Source of the DNA: Pelargonium nanum
Taxonomy: Eukaryota; Streptophyta; Magnoliopsida; Geraniales; Geraniaceae
Assembly: GCA_036897485.1 (NCBI GenBank)
Contig: JAYMTF010000824.1
Coordinates: 1 to 29,580, forward strand
Reading direction: 5' to 3'
DNA length: 29,580 nt
The notes below the pieces were generated by a model that worked only from the letters and a program-made list of their open reading frames with translations, was not told where the DNA came from and did no database searches. Below are positions 1-10,748 of this stretch, in pieces. How positions within the stretch are numbered: the first letter of the stretch is position 1; the number at the start of each line of letters is the position of its first letter. Made by a program: the position numbers and the translations under genes.

Positions 1-75
1 GCCCCCCCCTTTTAACCCAAACCCCCCCCCCCCCGACGCAATGAGATTTGAATCCACTGACTTGCACGATTCAAT
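1..75 (-). repeat. 3' part of a tRNA-derived SINE, cut by the window edge
   Basis: Read on the minus strand, this stretch has a B-box-like GTGGATTCAAATCTC, then ATTGCGTC, a long G run, and TTTGGGTTAAAAGGGG. The same order (TTTTAATCTCATTGCG, G-rich, TTTTGGGTTATAAGGGG) occurs at about 28133-28271 on the plus strand, so both belong to one dispersed family. The A-box half is not recognisable here, and the element runs off the left edge. The long C runs at 2-9 and 24-34 are part of it. The family name is not known to me. Confidence 0.5.
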
Positions 76-141
76 CCGATAAAATCAATTAGTGGAAATT
101 GGGTAGAAGAAAAAAAAAATCGATTGAGGGTGTGAGAGAGA

Positions 142-412
142 ACAAAACCTGTGGAGGTGTCAGCAAATCTAAGAGGATATGGGGATTTAGAGTACTTGGT
201 AGATCTTCGAGTGTGGGCTTGTCTCAGTTTGGCTTGGACTCAAATCGAGGCCATGACTGGTGAGGAGAAAGAGAGTTGCTGACTGTGACTCTGTGAGCTG
301 CTGCTGTTCCCGACTGCGTGAATTTCTACAGTTGCAAAGTTTGTTCTTTTTCTCACCTATGTATCTATGACAAGAAACTACCGGGCAAAATGGTCCCAAA
401 CTCGTAGTACCC
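142..412 (-). other. possible 5'-UTR exon of a gene leaving the window to the left
   Basis: On the minus strand this is a relatively GC-balanced stretch ending in a plausible donor (CTCCACAG then GTTTTG, junction near 148), followed by a pyrimidine-rich stretch. A 75-codon reading frame on the minus strand (187-414) has no recognisable domain. The look is that of a plant 5' leader exon with its gene beyond the window start. There is no protein evidence, and it could equally be ordinary intergenic sequence. Confidence 0.25.
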
Positions 413-1200
413 AAAATTCGGTCAGTTATTTTTTTTATTCGAACCAGGTTAGATTTGGTAAAAATATAGTCTAGTTAGGACCGGATTGAGTTGTCTAAAA
501 TTGATGTCATTTAAGATATCAAGTTTTTAAGGGCAGCGAGAGGGCCATAGCTGACCTTTGCAAGTCCATGGAGGACATTTAAGAACAATTTGTGTCCATG
601 GAGGACAAATTCGAAAAGGTTGAAAGAATCCAAGAGAATATCATGGATTAAGGCGTCTTTGAGCTCAACCTTGGATCCATCCACAAATCTGCAACCACAT
701 TTTCCACATCTTAAGTTTTCATATTTTCAATTTTCAAACTACGATTTCATATCACAATCCTCCAACAGATTGTTGTCCTCTCCTCATCGTCCAAACATAA
801 CGTTAGCAAGCATTAATCTCTATTGTAGTCATCCCACCAACATTGATCATCTTGCGTCGTTTGTGTTGTTGGAATTGCCTAATTCACAACAACATGTTTA
901 AATCATTATATGATATCATTTTTGTGGATTTTGTGTGACATTTCCTTGTCCATGAAAAAAGGGTCTAGTACATATAGAAAGTCCAAATCCGCCCATATTT
1001 GCTAACCTAAACCCGATTTTGGTCCAACTTGTGACCCGCCGCAGGTCACCCGCTTACAATCGGGAAAACTGTCAAATCTATCCAATCCTCCAAACATGGC
1101 CCCGAAGCACTCTTATAGATTGAATCTTACGAATTTACTACAATGGCCCTAAAAAGAGTTCAGGTAATATATCGCAGTCCAGTCCAATTTAAACACATCA
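413..1200. other. intergenic region, no recognised gene
   Basis: AT-rich sequence without a recognisable protein. A 13-base direct repeat (TCCATGGAGGACA) occurs near 566 and 595. The 103-codon frame at 590-901 (+) begins with charged residues and then becomes low-complexity; I could assign it to no family. Around 1030-1060 is a small GC-rich patch. The right end grades into the promoter of the AATF-like gene. Confidence 0.4.
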
Positions 1201-1209
1201 TCCAAAAAC

Positions 1210-1690
1210 AGCCCAATAAAGAAACGAGCCCATTACAGTAGCAAGCACCAAGACCAAGCAGTGCATTATGTCCATATTACCCTCCATAACAGTAACAATT
1301 CTCACCCGCCGCACCATACTGACCCGAGGGCTCCTTTATACTGTCTGCGGCCAATTTCCCATCTCGAATCCAATCCCACCACACACCGACCTACGCCAAC
1401 CGCCACCACGTTCACAGCAGCAACCTGTTTCCACCGGCCACCACTTATCCGCCTCCGTCCACCACCTTCGCCACTATCCACTCGTGTATGTTTAGCTTTC
1501 GAGCTCCTGTGTTATTTTTTTGTTGTTTTGAATATTTCGGTTATAGATATATGATTTGCAGCGCTGTTTGGTTCCCAGGAAAAGCTGTAACTCTACTCTG
1601 GTTCATTTGTTTTTGTATTCTCTTTGTCATTGAATTGAAGTTATCTTAGCCATGTAAATTATGCTTGTTTACTTTATGCAATTTTTGCAG
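1210..1690 (+). promoter_or_regulatory. promoter, 5'-UTR exon and leader intron of the AATF-like gene
   Basis: Two AGCCCA hexamers (1210-1215 and 1227-1232; reverse complement TGGGCT) fit the site II element bound by TCP factors in many plant ribosome-biogenesis promoters. A CT/CA-rich leader follows. A donor at 1486 (ACTCGT then GTATGT) and an acceptor at 1690 (TTTTTGCAG) define a leader intron of about 205 bp, placing the ATG 13 bases into the next exon. The transcription start is not visible. Confidence 0.5.
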
Positions 1691-1702
1691 TAGGTTTTTA
1701 AA

Positions 1703-1941
1703 ATGGGTCTACCTTCAAAGCAATCAAAAAAGGCTAGGGTCAGTGACAGCGACATTGATTCCGAAGATTTCAGTGACATAGAGAACGAGAATCAGTTTGT
1801 AAGTTATATCTGGTCTGTTTGGGATTTGATTTGATGATATTATTTCTCGTTGTGGTATTTGTTCATCGGAGACTTGCAATGTAGATGGAAGATGAAGACG
1901 AAGACGATGATGTGAGTAAGGAGGAGGAGGAGGAAGAAGAA

Positions 1942-1974
<33 letters not shown>

Positions 1975-4900
1975 GATGGAGAAGAAGATGAAGAGGAGGC
2001 TGATGAAGAAGCATCAGGTGATGATAGCCGGAAAATTGCCGAGATTGAAGAACTTGAGAAGGAGTATATGGATCTTAATCATCAAGAGCAGTAAGACTTT
2101 ATCTCTGTACTTGGGAGTATATAGTTTAATATTCTAATATGAGAGTACATCTTATTTGAGGAATGCACTATTATATTATATTTTATTTTTATGCCTATGT
2201 TATTTTAGAGTTGAGATCAAAAGTCAAGGCAGTGGACTAGAATTAGCTTATAATTTTGTTATCTTACTGAAAATTTTGGTTCAAATTCGAGAGTTATGTG
2301 GCTTTGTTCTTTACTATGCTTTTAAGGGTAACCAATGTCTTTTGACTTGTTTGGGATATTATGTTATAGTATTACGCTATTAGAAAACGTTAGCTCATTC
2401 ATTACCGCTTTGAAGTTTAATCCATATGAGCAAGAGGATACTTCCGTACCCTCTCCGTCCTAATAGTGCGTGCACCCACACATATATTTGACTGTTGCAT
2501 GTGTATGTTAAATTATAAATTCTGGATATTTAGCATATAGGTATGTGCTTGCTGAAGTATCAAAAATTAATATATTAATCTTGTTTTATGCATACGGAAC
2601 ATCTTGTTTTATGGTCAATTAAATGATTTCATTCATATTTTTTATTCAGAGATATTTTAAAGAATCTGAAACGCCACAAGGATGAAGATTTTCTTAAAGG
2701 TCAATCGGTGAAGAACCAAAAGGTGTGATATTGGTATTTGTGTGTTTATTATTATTATTATACATACATACATATTTATTTAATATCCTGTGAAGTATGA
2801 TTATCTTAACCGTGATGTTCAACTTCCAATCCTTGGCGTGGGTAATTTGTCTCATTTACATTTCTTCTTCCCTTGTTTGGTTGTTTTGAGTGAAGACTCT
2901 ATGGGATAAAACTCTGGAATTCAGATTCTTACTTCAGAAAGCATTTTCAAGTTCAAATAGATTACCACAGGTATTTTTCGGTCATTATCCTTTGTTCCCA
3001 TACAGTTGGAGAACTCTTTTTGCATGTTGTAGTCAATTATTATCCCTTGTTTACACTTTGCAGGAGCCAGTCAGGTCTTCCTTTGTTGAGTCAGACGATA
3101 GTGTGAATAAAGCATACTCAGATTTGATTACCTCATCTAAGAAGACTTTAGATTCTCTGTTGGAATTACAAGAGGTAATATTTTCTCTCTTTTTTTGTTG
3201 TAGAGTTCTTTTGCCAACCTGTTTTCAGACGAATTGGCTTATAATAATTTTATAACAGTACTGAATTTTGTTATTCCAATAACTTGCTTCTTTCACTCTA
3301 TGCTTACTTAGTTTACCTCGTGTTACCTGTTCCTTGACAGGCTTTGCTCGAGAATAATCCATCTATTGTTCAAGCCTCAGATGGTATGGTGAAAATTCTT
3401 TATTTCTATAGTTTTAGTGTTGTATAATCTGTTCATTTGGTAGGGTTTCGGTTTGAGGCCTTGATTATTCCCACATAGTATTATGGACGTTATTCCGAAT
3501 TGGCAACATGTGTCTTGGAGATTTGTTAGGATGTGAAATATGATTCCACTTTATTTTGGTTTTACTTTTCGTTTGATTCTGCTTTTCTTTTGGCTCAGTG
3601 TCTTTCACCCTGCTTGGTTAAACTCAGTCCTTTTTACTAGATAATATTTAGTCCTGGTTCAATACTTGTCAACCAAATAACAAATGATTAATAACATATA
3701 GCTTGTATGCTTAAAAAACATATACTAAGTGTCTAAGTTATAAATGCCATCTTAGATATATTGTTTGGGGATTCATGCCTTTAGTCATTTGATATAAAGG
3801 AAGCAGGTTTGAGATAACATTAACAAAATTAGTTCTATGTGTTGGTGAAACTATTTCTTACCATGTACAAATGCCTACAAATTGGTGAACGTAGACAATC
3901 CTTTGGTTTTTCTTTAGGCTTTTCATGAAAAAGATAACTAAGGATCTTATTTTCTTATATGTGATCTTTTGTTGATATGCATTTAATTATAGATCTTGAT
4001 AGGGCTTCCTAATTGGAACATGTTTCCTTCTTTTAAGGTAAATCTGGACGTTCATCAAAGCTTCCGGAATCCGCTGAGAACTCGAATGTGGATGATGAAT
4101 GGAAACGAGTTTCTGAGTTGCATAAGAGGTATTGTGAATTCCAAATTATCAGTGGATGTGCTGCTATATGTATGTTGTGTTTTGAAATAAATACGTCTAG
4201 TCGTCTCTGGATGTGATGCGAGGGTGAGCCTTGACATGTTTGAGTCACGGAAAGCCCTCTTTTTCTGAGAGACACTGGCATACATAAACGACCCTCCCCA
4301 AACCCCTCAATGGCGGGCTTCTCCTGCACTGGGTCGCCCCTTTTTATCTCTGGATGCGATACATTAGGGATGTTATGTACTTATGTTCCAGTATGATTCC
4401 TCCCCAAACCCCTCAATGGTGGGCTTCTCCTGCACTGGGTCGCCCCTTTTTATCTCTGGATGCCATACATTAGGGATGTTATGTACTTATGTTCCAGTAT
4501 GATTTATGCTTATGAGGTTTCTTTTTTTGTCTTTTTTGGGTGTATTATGTATAATTTTTTTAAATGTCTTTTTTGCATTCGTTATTTGCTGTTGCACGTC
4601 AGCTAAGATTGTGAATGCTGATATTTTGCAGAATAGCTTCTTTCCGAGACAAATCCATTGACAAATGGCAGAGGAAGACACAGGTGACAACTGGTGCTGC
4701 TGCTTTTAAAGGCAAATTACAAGCTTTTAATCAGGTATGGCCTTGTAACTAAAGTGAAGCTCATGGTTTGTAATACAAGTCACCACAAGTTTTACCTGAT
4801 TGTCTTTTCCCATTGCAGAATATTAGTGAACAAGTGACCAATTACATGAGGGATCCAAGCAGGATGATCAAGCAGATGCAACAGAGGAGATCAACAGTTG

Positions 4901-6454
4901 GCATTTTTGGGGCTGTAAGTTGATGAATATTGCATGCAATTTGATATTAGAGACACTGCAACTTTTCGTACCATATGAGTGCAAGAACAAAATTCATGAT
5001 CTGCTAGGTCTTAAATATCATATACTTATTTTCTCACTTATGCTGCAGGCTCCGGTCAGTGTTGGCAACGGTGAGGGAGAGGTAAATTTCTCTTTTACAT
5101 TTCACTTTTTCAAATGGTCATATGCAGGTACAAAGTTGGGATAGTCCTAGAAGATATTAGTAAGATATGATTGTCATGATATATTTCATACCACATGATG
5201 GTCATCATAGTTGGTGAATTTCCAAATATGCTATTCTGGTTACAGTGATTTTGTGCACTAATACTTTTTTTCCCTCTTATTAGGAATCACATATGGATGG
5301 TGACCCTGAACTTCTGGATGACACTGAATTCTATCAGCAACTTTTGAAGGAATTTTTTGAGACGATTGATCCATCGGCATCTGGTAAATATTTTGTCATG
5401 TTTGTACTCTGTTAACCCAATTTTTGCGCACTTGCAATGAATCTTTAATAGTACCATAATTTACAGTGTGCAAAACAATAATGTGCACCTTCAATTATTT
5501 TTTCTTGTGCACCTTCATTTGTTTGATTGTTGATCAAAATTGTTCCAAAATATTCCTATTATCCTCCTGCCTCGTTCAAGGTAACCTGTTTTTTTTTTTG
5601 GATCTCCCACTTAACTAGAATTAATGCTATGGAATTTGTATTATCACATATTTTTTAGTTTTATTTAATGATACCCTAAAATTATATGCTTTTGAAGTTT
5701 TCTCATATTCATATCCATTTTATTGTCAATCTTCTAGAAATTATATTTGCCTTCTCAATTTTGCATATGATTTTGTTGGGAGCGACTTTAGCATTCTTTC
5801 CCCTAAACATGTGTTAAGTTAATATTAGAGATTTAGAGTATCAGTGAACCATGTTAAAATTTATTTATTTAATTCTCTACAGAGACGGCATTTTATGCTC
5901 TAAAAAGGCTTCAAACAAAGAAGAGAAAGATTGTTGATCGTCGCGCATCAAAGAGTCGCAAAATCAGGTGAGCTTTCAATTACTCCCTTTTCTATCTCTC
6001 TACCTGCAATGCAATTTGCTTAAATAACTTCACTGTCTCAACCTTGTTCATTTATCAATACATTAATGGTCCATTTGGATTCGAGTAAAATACAATGTTT
6101 GGATACACAATGAATTTGGATTTGGATTTAGATTTGACTCGAATCCCATCAGATTCAAAACACGTCTAAAACATGTATTTCAAATGGTGCACAATGTCAT
6201 TTGAAATTCAATGGTCTTCGAAACACTATATTTTGTATTTTTAACTACATATTTCAAATAGCGAATTTCTAACCCAATTCATGAATCCAAACACAACTAA
6301 ATATTTTAATTTATTTTCCGCCTACAGGTACCATGTTCACGAAAAGATCGTCAATTTTATGGCTCCTCAGCCAATGAACCTTCCTCCCATGGCCCCTAAA
6401 TTATTCGAGAACTTGTTCGGACTGAAAACACAAAAACCTGCTTCTGTAGCCTAA
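1703..6454 (+). CDS. AATF: AATF/Che-1/Bfr2-like ribosome-biogenesis protein
   Basis: Coding exons: 1703-1798, 1885-2090, 2650-2722, 2896-2970, 3064-3174, 3341-3383, 4038-4128, 4632-4734, 4819-4914, 5049-5081, 5284-5383, 5883-5967, 6328-6454. All introns are GT-AG and frame is kept throughout, giving 412 aa. The protein starts MGLPSKQSKKARV, has an acidic tract (about residues 33-66, mostly Glu and a run of Asp), then the AATF leucine-zipper-type helical domain (about 85-250; DILKNLKRHKDEDFLKGQ, TLWDKTLEFRFLLQKAF, WKRVSELHKRIASFRDKS). Near the C-terminus is a TRAUB domain (about 320-390; EFYQQLLKEFFETID, KIRYHVHEKIVNFMAPQP). In yeast (Bfr2) and human (AATF) this nucleolar protein acts in early small-subunit pre-rRNA processing. 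A nucleolar role here is inferred from homology. The length is close to that expected for plant homologues. Confidence 0.95.
1942..1975 (+). repeat. in-frame GAT microsatellite coding for an Asp run
   Basis: About ten consecutive GAT codons lie in the second coding exon of the AATF-like gene, preceded by a GAG/GAA run. Together they encode the Glu/Asp tract. Because the unit is a triplet, slippage changes only the number of Asp residues. Confidence 0.9.
4204..4360 (+). repeat. Au-like SINE with target-site duplication, in an AATF intron
   Basis: The body (about 4218-4346) has GAGGGTGAGCCTTG near its 5' end, a GAGTCACGG B-box remnant, an ACCCTCCCCAAACCCC block, and the 3' end GCACTGGGTCGCCCCTTTTT. 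This order and 3' tail match the plant Au SINE family as I know it, with parts of the middle missing. It is flanked by a 14-base direct repeat, TCTCTGGATGTGAT (4204-4217) and TCTCTGGATGCGAT (4347-4360), one mismatch apart, which I read as the target-site duplication. It lies in the sense orientation in the intron between coding exons 7 and 8. Confidence 0.75.
4293..4504 (+). repeat. 106-bp tandem duplication, two units
   Basis: Unit 1 is 4293-4398 and unit 2 is 4399-4504. They are directly adjacent and differ at two positions that I can see (GGCGGG/GGTGGG and TGCGAT/TGCCAT). The unit contains the SINE 3' end, its right target duplication and about 40 bases of downstream intron, so the duplication happened after the SINE inserted. 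Confidence 0.95.
6070..6300. repeat. MITE-like insertion in the last AATF intron
   Basis: Both ends carry a TTTGGATTC core in inverted orientation (left CCATTTGGATTCGAG, right as reverse complement GTGTTTGGATTCATGAATT). The interior is AT-rich with no coding potential. The ends are imperfect and I could not find a convincing target duplication, so this is only a probable old MITE. Confidence 0.35.
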
Positions 6455-7060
6455 AGATAGTCAGGAATGCTAGTTGTTGAAGTCCATTGCCAATCAGTGG
6501 GCATCCAGATTTTGTAACATTAGCTGACATGAATTTGTATTCTACATTTGATACTTCATTTCTGAACTTATAGTGTCTTTGGGTTCTTCTTAGAATCTGA
6601 TCCAAGTTTTGTGATCTGAACCAATATATATGTGTAACAAGCCCAGCGTCAATCAGTTGTTGCTAAAGAGGTTATTGAAACAACTTGCAAAAGTATTGTC
6701 CAAGTGGTTTGTTGTGTTTCAACAACTTTTTGTGTTATTTTTTTGTTAAATATAGAACTGAAACCACAATGGTGTTATATTTTCTACAAATAAATGTGAA
6801 ATATTGTACTGTATTTCATTAGATCCAATCCGATAAAATATGAGAAATTTTATTTTATTTGGATTTAATAATTATTTATTATGGTGAACACTGAACAGAA
6901 CACATGCGATGTTATATTGTTTTCAGAAAATAATACTCCAATGAGGATTGAAATCGGAATTATGATGAGTTTGACGGGACATGTCGGTTTTCCAAGTATA
7001 TGTCAGGACATAGACACAAACAAAACGACGCCGTATTTTCGGGTAAATAAAATATCTAGT
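6455..7060 (+). other. AATF 3' region and intergenic spacer
   Basis: The 3' UTR follows the stop at 6454. An AATAAA within CAAATAAATG near 6788 is one possible poly(A) signal. From about 6800 to 7060 the sequence is AT-rich with no recognised gene; the 64-codon frame at 6881-7075 looks accidental. Confidence 0.45.
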
Positions 7061-7199
7061 TGTGCACGAGATTGAGATCCACGATATTGATTTTGAATTC
7101 AAAATTTTACCACTAAACTTAACCGTTGGTTTGCTATCCGTTACTGCCTCGAAGTGGCAGCCGTTGATTCTCTGTCAACTCTGTTAAATATAATAATTT

Positions 7200-7349
7200 A
7201 AAAATAAACAACCAAACCGAGCCGTTAGGGTTTACTCTCCATAAAACCTCCCTCTCTCTCATTTCTCTCCGTCTCTCTCCTCATTTTCACCTCCGATCTA
7301 CTCTGTCTCCAAACCCTTCCCTTCCTTTTACCTCTTCTCCGAACCGAAA
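7200..7349 (+). promoter_or_regulatory. beta-tubulin core promoter and 5' leader
   Basis: A telo-box in reverse orientation (TTAGGGTTT, 7225-7233) is followed by a weak TATA-like CATAAAACC near 7240 and a long pyrimidine patch (about 7249-7285, CTCTCTCTC-rich). The CT-rich leader continues to the ATG at 7350, preceded by CCGAAA. This arrangement is usual for strongly expressed plant housekeeping genes. Confidence 0.55.
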
Positions 7350-9267
<1,918 letters not shown>

Positions 9268-9895
9268 TGTGTGTGTATGATTGTTATTTGTGGAAGCTTT
9301 GCCAATGTAATATCAATTGTGGTTTTAAACCTCAACTTCCAGTTGCTGGTTTGTAGAAGTGAGGGGTGTGGGTACTAGTGACTTGAAACATTGTTATGCT
9401 TAAGTTTGATAATATCTAGAAATATTGCAGATTTTAATTTTTCATGGAATTGCTTTGTATTGGTATTTTCTCATTGTTTCTCCTGCTTAAAATTACCTTT
9501 TTTGGTCTAGCAGCTGGGCCATTTCTTGCTTGTTTTTGGCCAACACTTCCATGTGGGGATCTATATAATTTGTTTGTAGTTCATGGAATAGATTATGAGA
9601 TTAGTGTGGACCAGAATGTAGTTGTGCATATGTGTGTGTGGTTTTGATTTTTGCATAATTCATTCACTGATATTGATGTTTATGGGATGAATTTGCTTCT
9701 TTAAGTTTGTTGAGAAGTTCCAGTTTCCTGATAGAGAGATATGTATAGTTCATTGAGTTGCTTTGTTGTATATCCTTCATTTTTCTCCCATCAGGTATTA
9801 ATGTTGGATGTTTTTGCATTTGTGATACAGGCTTGTCACCTGAAAAAATGAGCTTAATCAATAAAAATAGATCCCAGAGAAACATACATATATGT
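9268..9895 (+). other. tubulin 3' UTR and spacer
   Basis: A T/G-rich 3' region follows the tubulin stop. AATAAAAAT near 9860 could be a distal poly(A) signal, though a nearer site is likely. The 67-codon frame at 9444-9647 (+) is hydrophobic low-complexity sequence without a recognised domain. Confidence 0.4.
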
Positions 9896-9899
9896 TTGA

Positions 9900-10330
9900 T
9901 TCTTGTACATTAACTGCAAGCACCACAAAGGCGGGTGCGAAATAAATAGATACAAATTCGAGTGGTGAGGATGGTATTTAGCAATGAAGTTGGCGACAAT
10001 ATTGCTTAAGCAACACCTCCCCACAAGATCTTTTTTAGAAGCCCATGAATGAGATATAAGATCATAAACTATAGAAATATCAGTCTCAAAAATGGCTCTA
10101 TTGACACTCAATCTGTGGCAGAGATTAATGTCATCATAAACAGCTCAAATATCACCTAAAAGAGCTGATGTTTGCCTCACTTTCCTGGAGGATTCTACTA
10201 ACCCCAATCCATTGTGATCCGGCAAACGAGCCAAAACATCAGTCTAATTTATTAAGACCAATGGAACAATCAATACTCACTTTGATCCACGAATTCGGAG
10301 ATTTATCTCAAGAGACAAACATAGATGCTA
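9900..10330 (-). pseudogene. decayed RNase H-like fragment of non-LTR (LINE) type
   Basis: On the minus strand, pieces resemble the RNase H domain at the end of plant LINE polyproteins. A start-of-domain WIKVSIDCSIG (compare W-K-x-N-x-D-G-S) is followed by a separate piece, RAIFETDISIVYDLI, resembling the E-T-D-x-x-x-V-V-x-x-L segment, and then by IVANFIAKYHPHHS. The reading is interrupted by stops and there is no intact domain. No reverse transcriptase, poly(A) tail or target duplication was recognised nearby. A captured or stand-alone plant RNase H-like gene is the alternative source. It lies beyond the 3' ends of both the tubulin and RPAC2 genes. Confidence 0.4.
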
Positions 10331-10748
10331 ATGAAGTATTTGGTTTGGTAGTAGAGCAAGAGTGATGGAATTCAGCATCTCTGGCTAAAGCAGAATAGAA
10401 AACAAAGATATGGCTTTCAAAGACAAATTGAAAGGGGCTCACGTTCCTGCTGTTCAAAATAGTCCTCTACACAGATAAACAAAAATAACATTCCAAGGAA
10501 GCTCCAGAGGCCTGGGGTAGAGCAAGACATGCCGAGTTTAAACCAAGAGCAAAAATTCAAATCATGTATCAAGAGTTTGATGATAACTCTCAAAACACAG
10601 ACATGAAACAAAATCAAGAATTACTTTCCTTCAGAGAGTAACTAAGCATTGAAAAGAGTTAGAATTCTAGAAATACAGAATCCTCGGCGAAAGCTTGGAG
10701 TACTTTCTAAGCAAAAAAATTATATGACAAGGCAAGGAAACCTAAACG
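10331..10748 (-). other. RPAC2 3' region with possible LINE remnant
   Basis: No intact gene. A 66-codon minus frame (10417-10617) contains a hydrophobic, Trp/Phe-rich stretch that could be the linker upstream of the RNase H fragment. That is weak evidence. The RPAC2 3' UTR must end somewhere in the right half. Confidence 0.3.

Noticed and set aside
590-901. 103-codon frame as a possible retroelement gag fossil
   Set aside because: A short charged stretch is suggestive, but there is no zinc knuckle, protease, LTR or primer-binding site; too little to name an element.
1724-2014. His-rich minus-strand frame at the start of the AATF gene
   Set aside because: The His/Leu/Pro run is just the reverse complement of the GAT/GAG repeat coding for Asp and Glu.
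9444-9647. 67-codon hydrophobic frame downstream of tubulin as a small membrane protein
   Set aside because: Low-complexity Leu/Phe/Val content of this kind is expected from T-rich 3' UTR sequence, and there are no supporting signals.
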